From: Candidatus Hodarchaeota archaeon | GTDB lineage: Archaea; Asgardarchaeota; Heimdallarchaeia; Hodarchaeales; YT1-039 | Assembly: GCA_016840025.1 (NCBI GenBank) | Contig: JAEOTF010000112.1 | Coordinates: 1-36,975, forward strand | Direction of reading: 5' to 3' | Length of the DNA: 36,975 nucleotides | In this document: piece by piece, positions 23,341-32,349 of the stretch | Layout of the letters: each line of letters opens with the position of its first letter | Position numbering within the stretch: the stretch's first letter is position 1 | Position numbers and translations under genes: made by a program | The notes under the pieces: model-generated | Told to the model about the DNA's origin: nothing | Seen by the model: only the letters and a program-made list of their open reading frames with translations | Databases searched by the model: none

Positions 23341-24440
23341 TGGCTACAGGAGCAATTGATGTTTGCATACTTGGCTACATTACCGATGATTTTTATGTGT
23401 CTTATGAAAAAGATGAGTCTAAGGATCCCGTAACATTTGACGTGGCAGGTGGTATAACTACTTATGCGTCGAAAGTAGCTTCCGCATTAGGATATCGTAC
23501 TGGGATAGTAGCCACTGTAGGAGAAGACTTTTTCAAGAAAGAAAAGTTTGAAAGTCTGCGCACAGAAAAAATGCTCGATATCCGCGGAGTGGTTGCGGAA
23601 GGGGAAAACACAACCAATTTATATCTCATTATCCCCGCCCATGGATACACCATAGGTATTCTTCGCCACCTAAGAGAAAATATTCTACCAAAGCACATTC
23701 CAGCAGAGTATCTCATGGCAAGAGCAATGCATATTGGTCCTCTTGTTGGTGAAGTACCTTTAGACACAGTCAAATTCATTAAAGAACATAGTAAAACAGC
23801 TGTGATTTCACTTGATGTTCAAAGTTATGTAAGAAAATTAATTGACTTCAATGAGCTTGAAACGGAAGACTATGAGAAACTCGGTAAATACCTAAGCGAA
23901 GAGAAGGTAGAAGAATTTAAACAAGAAAATGCACGGCTGGTAAAACTCGGTCCATGGGAAGAGTGTGTTCAGTTTGCTAAATTTGTTGATATTATGAAAG
24001 CAAATGTTTATGAAGCCTGTTCTTTGGCAGGATTAGATGTACAAGAAGAAGAATTGAAAGGACCCGATAACCAACGAATTTATGCACAACGAGCATTGGA
24101 TATTCTTGAAGAGAAATTTGCTGAGCATCAACATCTTGTATTTGTCATTACACTGGGCGAAGGAGGTGCTCTCGTTTGTCAACTGAAAGGGAAAAGTCAT
24201 CCAAGGATATATGTACCAGCTGCAGAAGCACCACATTTAGTCGACTCAACAGGAGCAGGAGACACCTTTATGATCAGCTTCCTCATTGAATACTCCAAAA
24301 CTAAGGATTTACTGTTTTCAACTAAATATGCCTTAGCTACGTCATCGGTTTCAGTGGAATCTGCAGGTCCGTTTTCAGCTACTCCTGGCGATGTAATTAG
24401 GCGATATGAAGAAGCTTACGGGAGCTTCTTCTGGAGATGA
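23340..24440 (+). CDS. PfkB-family carbohydrate/nucleoside kinase
   Basis: The 366-residue protein is a PfkB kinase. An N-terminal FDVAGGITTYASKVASALGY segment (sugar binding, GG motif), VATVGEDFF, a substrate lid region, and the C-terminal signature DSTGAGDTFMISFL (about residues 300-313, catalytic Asp in GAGD with the anion hole) are all visible. The substrate is not readable: ribose, fructose-6-phosphate, nucleosides and others are possible. An inserted helical stretch (about 170-205, rich in Glu/Lys) is unusual for ribokinases. The ATG at 23340 is preferred over 23307 because AGGAG lies eight bases before it and the extra codons belong to the duplicated leader. The ancestral order was probably transporter-kinase with a 30-bp gap, now split by the cassette. 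Confidence 0.82.
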   Translation: MATGAIDVCILGYITDDFYVSYEKDESKDPVTFDVAGGITTYASKVASALGYRTGIVATVGEDFFKKEKFESLRTEKMLDIRGVVAEGENTTNLYLIIPAHGYTIGILRHLRENILPKHIPAEYLMARAMHIGPLVGEVPLDTVKFIKEHSKTAVISLDVQSYVRKLIDFNELETEDYEKLGKYLSEEKVEEFKQENARLVKLGPWEECVQFAKFVDIMKANVYEACSLAGLDVQEEELKGPDNQRIYAQRALDILEEKFAEHQHLVFVITLGEGGALVCQLKGKSHPRIYVPAAEAPHLVDSTGAGDTFMISFLIEYSKTKDLLFSTKYALATSSVSVESAGPFSATPGDVIRRYEEAYGSFFWR

Positions 24441-24568
24441 TAATTCAGATTATTTATTTATAGACCAAATAACTATTGTTCTAGATTTCTTGAACTATAC
24501 AGGCGGTTCCGTTTCTTCTACTAGATGCACCTTCTCATGTAAAAAAGGGAAACTCCATCTCAGCTGTG

Positions 24569-24847
24569 TTATGTGTCAAAGTTAAAATATATTTTATCAG
24601 TGGGCTTGATTTTCTCTAAAGGAAACCCTGTAAAATGGGCGGCATAAGGGCCTTGCACGAGATTACAAAAAGCTTCATACTGCATTGAATGAAGGTAAGT
24701 AAAACCATCAATCGTGCCCCCTACCCAGGTACTGTTGCTATGAATCTCACCAACCATATCACTTCGTAGAAAACCTCGGTCAAGGGTAGGCCATACACAT
24801 ACGGGGACATCTTGGCGGATAATGATTAATTTAACTTCTGTGCCCAT
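24569..24847 (-). CDS. Small paralogous protein, type B (copy 2)
   Basis: The family is not recognised. The 92-residue product (ATG at 24847 after AAGGGG) opens MGTEVKLIIIRQDVPVCVWP, has a YEAFCNLVQG helix in the middle and ends DKIYFNFDT. It is a close paralogue of the type B protein at 25379-25666 (shared IIIRQxVPxCVWP, YExFCNLVQG, HFxxFPLEKIxPTDKIYFNF). It follows its type A partner by 16 bp, the same arrangement as in the other pair. The strand-helix pattern could suit a small alpha/beta domain such as a longin/roadblock relative, but this is only a hint. Confidence 0.55.
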   Translation of the reverse strand: MGTEVKLIIIRQDVPVCVWPTLDRGFLRSDMVGEIHSNSTWVGGTIDGFTYLHSMQYEAFCNLVQGPYAAHFTGFPLEKIKPTDKIYFNFDT

Positions 24848-24863
24848 CATTAGACCCCTTAAA

Positions 24864-25217
24864 TTACCCAAAACAAAAATAGAATTTATCAGTGGGTTGG
24901 AATTTGTTGTTGCGACCTATTTTTTTAGTTTCATTAGAAAAATGCCACAATATCCCCCTTAATTCGCGACGTAAGCAATTATTCTCAGAACCCTCACGGA
25001 TGAATTGATCTGATTTTAAGAGATTGAAAAGGGCATCATACGTGATAACATAGCATTCAAAATTAATGGGCTGAATTTCGGGATCCACAAGCTTTTTAGA
25101 CCGCTTTTTAATCTCTTCTTGAAGGTCAGAATCAGGAGGGAAATGTAAACCTCTCCCAGGAAGAAGACCTATAGGAACACTATTTCGAACAACCATTAGA
25201 TGGACTGTCGGTAGCAT
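24864..25217 (-). CDS. Small paralogous protein, type A (copy 2)
   Basis: The family is not recognised. The 117-residue product (ATG at 25217, AAGGATCG seven bases upstream) opens MLPTVHLMVVRNSVPIGLLP, continues with EEIKKRSKKLVDPEIQPINF, YDALFNLL and ends TDKFYFCFG. It is strongly similar to the type A protein at 25683-26045. Types A and B share a common frame (VVRN/IIRQ-x-(I/V)P near the start, a Tyr-Asp/Glu-Ala helix, a closing DK-x-YF-x-F), so all four proteins are probably one family. Last-but-one gene of a four-gene minus-strand array. Confidence 0.6.
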   Translation of the reverse strand: MLPTVHLMVVRNSVPIGLLPGRGLHFPPDSDLQEEIKKRSKKLVDPEIQPINFECYVITYDALFNLLKSDQFIREGSENNCLRRELRGILWHFSNETKKIGRNNKFQPTDKFYFCFG

Positions 25218-25378
25218 TATTCGATCCTTCGATTTTATGACTATCATTATGTTGCTAAAAAGCTCTTAATAACTTATCTCATTGAGAGTTAACTGCCAAA
25301 GAGGTGTTTAAATGAATTTGATTACGTTTTAGAATATATTCTAGAAAGTTCTAATCCTTCAAGACGATAACTAATATA

Positions 25379-25666
25379 CTATCCAAAGTTGAAATAGATT
25401 TTATCGGTGGGGTTGATTTTTTCTAAAGGAAATCTCGAAAAATGATGGGAAAAGGCACCTTGCACTAGATTACAAAAAGTTTCATACTTCATTAAACGAA
25501 TAGCACTGTCACCATCAATAGTAGTATCAAGGATGTCCCCTATTCGGGTGCTGTTATCGAGAATCTCTTCATATAGTTTTCCTCGCTCAAGGGTTCTGCC
25601 AAACGCAGGCCATACGCATATAGGAACCTCTTGCCGGATAATGATTAGTGTAACATCTATACCCAT
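25379..25666 (-). CDS. Small paralogous protein, type B (copy 1)
   Basis: The family is not recognised. The 95-residue product starts at the ATG at 25666, set by TAGGAG eight bases upstream; a longer frame to 25711 would overlap the upstream gene without a ribosome site. It opens MGIDVTLIIIRQEVPICVWP, has KYETFCNLVQGAFSHHFSRF and ends DKIYFNFG. It follows its type A partner by 16 bp, so the two are almost surely cotranscribed. No signal peptide, membrane helix or cysteine cluster is visible; a cytoplasmic protein is expected. Confidence 0.58.
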   Translation of the reverse strand: MGIDVTLIIIRQEVPICVWPAFGRTLERGKLYEEILDNSTRIGDILDTTIDGDSAIRLMKYETFCNLVQGAFSHHFSRFPLEKINPTDKIYFNFG

Positions 25667-25682
25667 TATTAGCACTCCTAAA

Positions 25683-26045
25683 TTACCCAAAACAAAAATA
25701 GAGTTTGTCACTTCGCTTAATTATGCAATGGGGAAATTTGTTAGCTGCTGTGAGTTTACCAGACATGAGCTGTAATACCAAATCTAACTGGTGGCGTAAA
25801 CCATAGTCTTCAGTGCCATCAAGGATGAATTTTTCCATAGTTAATAGATTAAAAAGGGCATCATATGTGATAGCATAGCATTCAAAGTCAATGGGCTGAA
25901 TTTCAGGATCTTCAATTTTTTTAGACCGCTTTTTAATCTCTTCTTGAAAATCAGAATTAGGATGAAAAGGTTTGCGCCCTATCCAAGGAAAAACCCCTAT
26001 AGGAATACTGTTTCGGACAACCATAAGATAGACTTTTGGTGGCAT
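25683..26045 (-). CDS. Small paralogous protein, type A (copy 1)
   Basis: The family is not recognised. The 120-residue product opens MPPKVYLMVVRNSIPIGVFP and contains FQEEIKKRSKKIEDPEIQPI and ITYDALFNLL. A variable stretch (about residues 72-108) precedes the common ending SDKLYFCFG. It is the first gene of the two-pair array, 216 bp downstream of the minus-strand membrane protein at 26262-26777. The variable part differs most between the two type A proteins, while the N-terminal half is nearly fixed. Confidence 0.6.
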   Translation of the reverse strand: MPPKVYLMVVRNSIPIGVFPWIGRKPFHPNSDFQEEIKKRSKKIEDPEIQPIDFECYAITYDALFNLLTMEKFILDGTEDYGLRHQLDLVLQLMSGKLTAANKFPHCIIKRSDKLYFCFG

Positions 26046-26261
26046 TATCCAGCCTCGATTTTTAATTATAAAATTGATTAGTAAATGGATGTTTAAAGAA
26101 TTTTTAATAGAGATACTATAATCTTTACATATCTTTCAACCTTGACCACTTAATTAATTATAGTTAGATCCTGTTTATTAATTTAGTTTTTGATTAATAT
26201 TTTCTAGACTTTTGGAAATAAAAAGAAAGGAGAAAGGATATCAGGACGCGGGGCTCATTCT

Positions 26262-26777
26262 CTATTGAACTATATCTGGAGGACCTCCACCTCCACCTGG
26301 TGAATTATACTGGCTCCCTTCGTTTTTATACCAAGCAACAACAAACTTATTTGTTGGAAGAGCAAACGATGACGCACAGACCAATATGCCATAGGGAACC
26401 CATTCGTCAAGTGCATTATAAGCTTCTTCAAAACCTTCACCTACCCTATCATAAAATTTACCCTTAGCTTCAGCAACATAAACCTTGTTAAGACCTGGTT
26501 TACTAACAATAAAATCCCTGTCATAGTTCGTTGTACGAATACATTGCATAAACATTATAGATACGACCCATGCGACAAAAATGGTCTCACCAACGAAACC
26601 AGTTGGGGTTAGCCCTCTCCAATCTCTTGTTACTGAGAGAACTATAATAATCGCTTCGACAAGGGCCCATAAAGTTAGTACTTTCTCATTCCAGCTTACT
26701 GGGAAGTCATCGGGATATTCAGGGGGATTATTAAGGGGATCATCATTTGATCCAGCTTCTTTCACCTTAATTTTCAT
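26262..26777 (-). CDS. Small membrane protein with two to three helices, unknown function
   Basis: The family is not recognised. The 171-residue protein has a soluble acidic/Pro-rich N-terminus (1-28) and two likely membrane helices (about 33-50 and 63-82). A soluble domain with KVYVAEAKGKFYDRVGEGFEEAYNALDEW follows, then a third hydrophobic stretch (about 127-142) and a Gly/Pro-rich tail (GGGGGPPDIVQ). It is divergent from the CAAX-protease remnant at 26790 and upstream of the four small paralogues on the same strand, so it may be their promoter-proximal gene; the 216-bp gap leaves this open. Confidence 0.5.
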   Translation of the reverse strand: MKIKVKEAGSNDDPLNNPPEYPDDFPVSWNEKVLTLWALVEAIIIVLSVTRDWRGLTPTGFVGETIFVAWVVSIMFMQCIRTTNYDRDFIVSKPGLNKVYVAEAKGKFYDRVGEGFEEAYNALDEWVPYGILVCASSFALPTNKFVVAWYKNEGSQYNSPGGGGGPPDIVQ

Positions 26778-26789
26778 TCCCTTGATATC

Positions 26790-27203
26790 ATGTTTATACA
26801 GATAGTAGTAAAGTTTCCAATCATCCTCGATATACCTATCTCTATTCGCTGCTTCTTACTGTTAACAAGTATTATTTTCGGTGCGGTTCATGTTCAATAC
26901 GGCTGGGCTCCCTGGAAATTTTATGAAGCGGGAATCGCAGGATTTATCTTGGGATGGGCTTATCTTCGATTTGGTCTTGAATCCGCTATTTTTCTCCATT
27001 ATTGTAACAATCTATTGATTGGCGTCGTCACACTTGGACAAAGGAATGATCTTCATGAAAATTTAACCATTGAAATTCTCTCTCTAACGAGTTTTGCAAT
27101 CATCATGGCTTTCATTATATTAGGCTCGTACGTTGCTCTCCGAGGCATTTATACCTTTGGACAAAAACTGTGGACACTTAAATCAAAGAAACATGGCTCA
27201 TGA
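26790..27203 (+). pseudogene. Truncated copy of the CAAX-type protease gene
   Basis: From about 26850 to the stop at 27203 this frame matches the C-terminal third of the intact gene at 27382-28959, including FGAVHVQYGW, HYCNNLLIG, ENLTIEILSLTSFAI and the identical ending FGQKLWTLKSKKHGS. Similarity continues about 50 bp past the stop. The first twenty residues are unrelated. Motif 1 of the family (EExxxR) is missing, so the product cannot be a normal protease, although FxxxH and HxxxN remain. Many differences are silent or conservative, so the copy diverged while functional, then lost its 5' part. Confidence 0.72.
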
Positions 27204-27381
27204 TGATGGGAAAGAATAATTTTTGATTGATTCAAGGACATATATAAATTTTGAATTATAAATTTGATGGAAATGGCAATTTACGGACATTTGGGCAGAA
27301 AGAAAAAAGATATTTGAAGTTTCGTGGTCATTACTTTAATACGACCAAACACAGTCATCTGATGAAGGGATTGAAAAAACG

Positions 27382-28959
27382 ATGAGGTGTGGAAGCTGTG
27401 GACGATTTCTCCCAGACGAAGCTTTTTTTTGTTTCTACTGTGGCTCGTCAACTAATAAAATCCCTCACACGGAAATTGAATCTTTAAGGCAAAGAAGTCG
27501 AGGGAGAACATCCTTTAATACAGGCGATTCTGCCATTTCAACAAAATTCCGCTATGAAACGCTTTTTATAGGCATAGGCATCTTTTTTATAAGCTTTGCG
27601 AGCTGTTGGGGGATAGGTGCCCTTCTGTTACTGCTCATTCTGCTTCTAGGTGAATCACCAACTCTACCTAGTTTGGTTGTATTTAGTATCCTCGGCGTGA
27701 TCTTTGCTTGGATCGGGTGGCCCTTCCTATGGAAAACAACTCTTATTACCGAGACAAAGAGGGAAGGATGGACGGGCATTAGCAGGTTTGCAGGAGGAAT
27801 AATTGCATCTGGGATGTTCCTGTTAGGAATTCTAATGCTCCTTGTGGGTCTTGCACACTATTCTTTGGATCATCCCGTACCTTCGCTTCTTGCGCTTATC
27901 TTTGGGGGATATTTTCTTGTTCTACTATTCTTTGGTGGATACCACCTCATACTCCCCAAAAAGTCAAAACTAACTGGCCAAATCCTCAAGGGCCTCTATT
28001 TAATGCTTTTTGTAGGATTACTGGGAGGCTGTGTCGTAATTCTTACTCTCTGTCAGTTCAGTATTGAATCTAGCAAGATCCATGATCTTAAGATGTGGTT
28101 AGGTAGCTCTCATAGTTTACGTCTTCCTGCCTTTTTAGCAAATTCAGGTCGTCTTCTTCTCATTTTCACCATCATTTATCTTATTTGCATTTTCTTGTTG
28201 ATTTATACTTCTAAAAGCCAACTCAATCAAAAAAAACCCCTTTATCGATCTACAATGCTTAATGACATAGCCCAAAGCCCTCTCATTCAGACCTTGGAAC
28301 TTTTTGCATTATCTTTTCCCGTGGCGTTTATTATTGTCTTGGTTACTGGGGCTTCTGGGGAAATTGAAGGGAGTTTAGGGACTCTCGGTTTTCAGTATTA
28401 TTACCCTGCTTGGAAGTTAACAAAGTTAGGTTGGGCAGGGATTGGGGAAGAACTTTCTTTTCGGGTATTTTTGATCGGAGTCCCATTAGTACTATGGAGC
28501 GCTGCTATGCAATTTTATTCTTCCAGAAGTCTTAATTACTTCAAGATTAAGAATGCAATAAAACTCTTACGGGGAAAAGTTGATCGTGTGGGTCCAATCG
28601 AACTCTTTTTCCTGCTGCTATCAAGCATTATTTTTGGAGCGGCTCATGTTCAATATGGGTGGGGGTCCTGGAAGTTTTATGAGGCGGGAATCGCAGGAAT
28701 TATCTATGGATGGGCCTATCTTCGGTTTGGTATTGAGTCCCCTATTTTTCTCCATTATTGTAACAATATGTTGATTGGTGTTGCATTACTCAGAGAAAGG
28801 TATGAATTTCACGAAAATTTAACCATTGAAATTCTCTCTTTAACGAGTTTCGCTATTATCGTAACTTTCCTTTTATTAGGCTGTTACGTTGGTCTCCGAA
28901 CCGCATATACCTTTGGACAAAAACTGTGGACACTTAAATCAAAGAAACATGGCTCATGA
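27382..28959 (+). CDS. Zinc-ribbon multi-pass membrane protein with CPBP/CAAX-type protease domain
   Basis: The 525-residue protein begins with a zinc ribbon (CGSCGRFL, CFYCGSST; residues 3-24), then many membrane helices: about eight before residue 330. The C-terminal part carries the three CPBP motifs: GIGEELSFRVF (EExxxR, about residue 355), FGAAHVQYG (FxxxH, about 417) and HYCNN (HxxxN, about 455). Members are intramembrane proteases or related enzymes acting on prenylated proteins or bacteriocin-type peptides; the archaeal targets are unknown. AAGGGA precedes the ATG. The N-terminal ribbon resembles that of the small protein at 18875. It is preceded by its own truncated copy. Confidence 0.82.
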   Translation: MRCGSCGRFLPDEAFFCFYCGSSTNKIPHTEIESLRQRSRGRTSFNTGDSAISTKFRYETLFIGIGIFFISFASCWGIGALLLLLILLLGESPTLPSLVVFSILGVIFAWIGWPFLWKTTLITETKREGWTGISRFAGGIIASGMFLLGILMLLVGLAHYSLDHPVPSLLALIFGGYFLVLLFFGGYHLILPKKSKLTGQILKGLYLMLFVGLLGGCVVILTLCQFSIESSKIHDLKMWLGSSHSLRLPAFLANSGRLLLIFTIIYLICIFLLIYTSKSQLNQKKPLYRSTMLNDIAQSPLIQTLELFALSFPVAFIIVLVTGASGEIEGSLGTLGFQYYYPAWKLTKLGWAGIGEELSFRVFLIGVPLVLWSAAMQFYSSRSLNYFKIKNAIKLLRGKVDRVGPIELFFLLLSSIIFGAAHVQYGWGSWKFYEAGIAGIIYGWAYLRFGIESPIFLHYCNNMLIGVALLRERYEFHENLTIEILSLTSFAIIVTFLLLGCYVGLRTAYTFGQKLWTLKSKKHGS

Positions 28960-29205
28960 TGATGTGGAAAGAACAATTTTGGATCGATTCAAGGATACAT
29001 AACATCGAAGACCTCTTTTTCAAAATAGATATAATCTAGGATACTTATTAACATATAAAACCTTTTTAATTCCCCTTTTCAATTCTGACACTTATAATTG
29101 TATTATATACCACTTCTTTTAGTTATTTAAAATCCCAGATATAATCTTAAGAAGTCGTTATTCCCTAAAACAAAATTATTCCCTTATTTTTGGAGAGCTG
29201 TATCA

Positions 29206-30573
29206 ATGGAATTCGCAGTAGATGGAGCATGGCTGATAACACCCAAATATAAAGTCATATCCGAAGCACGTGTCATTGTTGAAAGTGGGACAGTCGTTTA
29301 TGTTGGGCCACGGGACGATCCCAAGGCCAAACTCACGGGGCACGATCTTATTCGTTATCCTAAGGGTCTTATTGTACCAGGATTCATCAATGCACATACA
29401 CACATTGGTGAAACCCTTGTGCGTGGGTTATGTGATGATTTAACCTTATATGAATGGCTTTTTGATAATATTTGGAAAGTAGAACCGCGAATGACCGCAG
29501 AAGATTGTTATTGGGGCACTCTCTTAGGATGTGCCGAAATGATCTCAGGCGGAACAATTGGTTTTATTGACCAATATTTCTATGCTGATAAGATCGCAAG
29601 TGCCGTAGATAAGGCGGGACTGAAGGCGTTTCTCCTTCCTAGTATATTTGAACCTACTCCCGAATCTAAGAGCAATGCCATAGCAGGATCCTTCTTCTCG
29701 GGAACAATGAAAGATGCATATAACGACGCACTTGAGGTGTATAAAAAATGGCATGGAAAAGATAACCGAATTTTCATCGGACTCGGACCCCATGCTCCTT
29801 TTACGGTAGATAAAGACTGGCTATTGAGAATTGTTGAAAAGGCTAAAGAATTTGACACAGGGATACACATCCATCTCAATGAAACTCAGAGAGAAGTGGA
29901 TGAGGCGCTCCAAAACTGGGGTTGCTCTCCAATTGAGTACTGTAACAAGCATGGATTTCTTGATGTACTCACATTAGCCGCCCACTGTGTTCATGTTACC
30001 GATAAAGATATGCAGATATTAAAAGAAAAAGAAGTTTCGGTTCTTCATTGTCCGCAATCTAACTTGAAACTGGCATCAGGCATTGCACCTGTAGAGAAGA
30101 TGGATGAACTCGGAATAAATGTCTGTGTAGGGACTGATGGTCAAGCCTCGAATAATAATCTAGATATGCTAGAAGAACTAAGTTTTTGTGCAATGGTTCA
30201 TAAAATGGATGCTAAGGATCCAACAGTGATTGATGCTGCTACTGCTCTCCGTTTTGGATCAGCTAACCCAGCTAAAGTCTTTCCGAATAATGCTGCTGCA
30301 GGAGTTATTAAGGAAGGGCTACTAGCGGACTTTGTGGTCTATGATATGTGGCGTCCGAATGGTGTCCCAATGATCCACCCATTAAGTAACCTCATTTACT
30401 CAATTTCTAGCCGTGATGTAATACTTACCGTCTGTAATGGACGAATTCTTTATCAGGATGGGAAATATAAGACACTAAACATTGAAGAAATTTTGACTTC
30501 TTGTCAGAAAATTACGGATAGGATGGTTGAAGAGGGCTATGTGAAAGACGCAGTCGGTCCTCCAAAATCATAA
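29206..30573 (+). CDS. Amidohydrolase, 5-methylthioadenosine/S-adenosylhomocysteine deaminase-like
   Basis: The 455-residue metal-dependent amidohydrolase has FINAHTHIGETLVRG (metal His pair, about residues 62-76), GIHIHLNETQREVDE (about 222), TLAAHCVHVTDKD (about 262) and GTDGQASNNNLDMLEEL (about 307; metal Asp). This set is typical of MtaD/SAH deaminases and of the TrzN/AtzA group. It probably deaminates MTA or SAH to the inosine forms, which in archaea replaces direct SAH or MTA cleavage. Guanine deaminase or another N-heterocycle deaminase is possible. GGAGAG lies nine bases before the ATG. The HD phosphohydrolase gene follows closely on the same strand and may be cotranscribed. Confidence 0.82.
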   Translation: MEFAVDGAWLITPKYKVISEARVIVESGTVVYVGPRDDPKAKLTGHDLIRYPKGLIVPGFINAHTHIGETLVRGLCDDLTLYEWLFDNIWKVEPRMTAEDCYWGTLLGCAEMISGGTIGFIDQYFYADKIASAVDKAGLKAFLLPSIFEPTPESKSNAIAGSFFSGTMKDAYNDALEVYKKWHGKDNRIFIGLGPHAPFTVDKDWLLRIVEKAKEFDTGIHIHLNETQREVDEALQNWGCSPIEYCNKHGFLDVLTLAAHCVHVTDKDMQILKEKEVSVLHCPQSNLKLASGIAPVEKMDELGINVCVGTDGQASNNNLDMLEELSFCAMVHKMDAKDPTVIDAATALRFGSANPAKVFPNNAAAGVIKEGLLADFVVYDMWRPNGVPMIHPLSNLIYSISSRDVILTVCNGRILYQDGKYKTLNIEEILTSCQKITDRMVEEGYVKDAVGPPKS

Positions 30574-30624
30574 AAGCCAAAGCAAAGAAATTAATCGTAG
30601 TTGGTGTTCAGTTTGAGCAAAGCC

Positions 30625-32055
30625 ATGGATTTTTTTACCCCTAAAGAATTAGGTTTGATTAAAGACCCCCTGTATACCTACGTTATCTTCAATAAACGAA
30701 CAGAGCGACCTATTATTGATTCATCCCTCTTCCAAAGACTGCGGTATTTACACCAACTTCAGGTTGCCCATCTCGTCTATCCTGGTGCCACTCATAGCCG
30801 TTTCCAGCACAGTCTGGGGGCTATGCATTTAGCAGGATTATTTAGCGAATTTATACTTCTTTCGAACGAAGAAGGGACACGCGACACACAAGAAATCTAT
30901 GACTTAGTTCAAATTGCCCGTATTGCTGGGTTACTCCATGATGTTGGACATGGTCCTTACAGTCATGCGTTTGATGAAGGAGTATCCATGCCCAATAAAG
31001 AGCTAAAGTCGAAAGGGATTAATAACCATGAAGTAGTGGGCAGGTGTCTTATTGAGCATAGCGAGATCGGGGAACATTTAGAGAGCTTAGGTTACTTAGA
31101 TAAAGTTCTTCAATTACTTAGTGATGATGCTAAATCGATCCAACCGGAATTACGACCGTTACGGCTAACAATCAAAGAATGGGTGTATCCTGTAGATATT
31201 ATTGACTTCTTAATGCGGGATAGCTATTATTGTGGAGTACAGGAGTATGGACATGTAGATTACTTGAGACTGCTCCGCTCTACAGGCATTTATAAGAAAG
31301 AACATCTCTGTATCATGAAAAAGGCTCTTTCAAGCCTCAAGGCATTCCTAATAAGCAGGTTTACCATGTTTGAAAACGTTTATTATCATAAAACAACGAG
31401 GATTCTGGATTGGATGATCCGTGAGAGTCTTCACCATGCAAGTGAGGAGTTGGGCCTTCCAGATATTTTATTGGCAATGTTGGACGGTGATTTTGAACAA
31501 TGGCTGGCGTTAACGGAACAATCAGTTCTTACGGAGATCCTAAGGGCTGCTTCAACTACAAATGCAACCCCTGAGCTTAAAAAAGCCGCAGAATATGCAC
31601 GTATGTTTCGCGAGAGACGAATCCCATGGAAATTAGTAATGGAAAAAGAATTAAAGTTCTATGGATCACAAGCAGTGGTATTGAGTCGCTTCTTCAAGGA
31701 AGATTCTCTTCGAGAAGATATGCGAGAAATGATTATCGAAAAGTTGCCTGTTGAATTGAAAACATTCGCTGAAAAGGATGACGCTCTTTTTGTAGATCAT
31801 TCAAAACATAAATGGTTACCCGATAATCCATATGAGCAGAGGGGATTCATCTACGTACGCCCAAGTTATGATGTAGAACCAGAAAAACAACCGTTGATGA
31901 GAGAGTTTTTAGAGGAACATCCTTACTTCGCTCGTAAATTTCGAATCTATGCACATAAGGAACTCATCCAAAAATGTCCAGATATTTCAAAACGGGCAAA
32001 AAGAGCTATTGAAGAAGTTTTTAGCTCAGGAGAGCGAGAAGGTGTGACGATGTAG
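30625..32055 (+). CDS. HD-domain phosphohydrolase, SAMHD1/dGTPase-like
   Basis: The protein has about 476 residues. The HD superfamily motifs are complete: FQRLRYLHQLQVAHLVYPGA, THSRFQHSLG (His), GLLHDVGHGPYSHAFD (His-Asp) and VYPVDIIDFLMRDSYYCG (distal Asp). This is the SAMHD1/Dgt type, which removes triphosphate from dNTPs; archaeal members are mostly untested. An ATG at 30625 is used; TTG and GTG codons 3 to 8 codons earlier (30601-30613) are in frame and cannot be excluded, and no strong ribosome site decides. Its 3' end (last 34 codons) is repeated as a remnant at 33707-33812, with the radical SAM gene between them. Confidence 0.82.
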   Translation: MDFFTPKELGLIKDPLYTYVIFNKRTERPIIDSSLFQRLRYLHQLQVAHLVYPGATHSRFQHSLGAMHLAGLFSEFILLSNEEGTRDTQEIYDLVQIARIAGLLHDVGHGPYSHAFDEGVSMPNKELKSKGINNHEVVGRCLIEHSEIGEHLESLGYLDKVLQLLSDDAKSIQPELRPLRLTIKEWVYPVDIIDFLMRDSYYCGVQEYGHVDYLRLLRSTGIYKKEHLCIMKKALSSLKAFLISRFTMFENVYYHKTTRILDWMIRESLHHASEELGLPDILLAMLDGDFEQWLALTEQSVLTEILRAASTTNATPELKKAAEYARMFRERRIPWKLVMEKELKFYGSQAVVLSRFFKEDSLREDMREMIIEKLPVELKTFAEKDDALFVDHSKHKWLPDNPYEQRGFIYVRPSYDVEPEKQPLMREFLEEHPYFARKFRIYAHKELIQKCPDISKRAKRAIEEVFSSGEREGVTM

Positions 32056-32349
32056 TTTTTTTATTGTATTGAAAATAATGACATGATGGATTATTCTGTA
32101 TTTGGCTCCTCTCCCAGCATGCTTCCATAATTTGTGTGATGTATTTTTTTACAGATGGCGAAGTCAAAGACCTAGTAGAGCACCTTGATGTAATGTTTAG
32201 ATTATCCAGAAATAATAATTAATCCAGCTAAGCAGATACAGAAAAAACTAGAAAAACTATTGTTTTGTTAATCAATCCAAATAAGAAAAAATGAATAATA
32301 TTCAAGAAGCTGAAAAATTAAAAAAGTAGCTTCAACGATAATTATTATT

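Noticed and set aside
32139..32222. 28-codon open frame upstream of the radical SAM gene
   Set aside because: Too short, without a ribosome site or recognisable family; possibly a remnant but not supportable.
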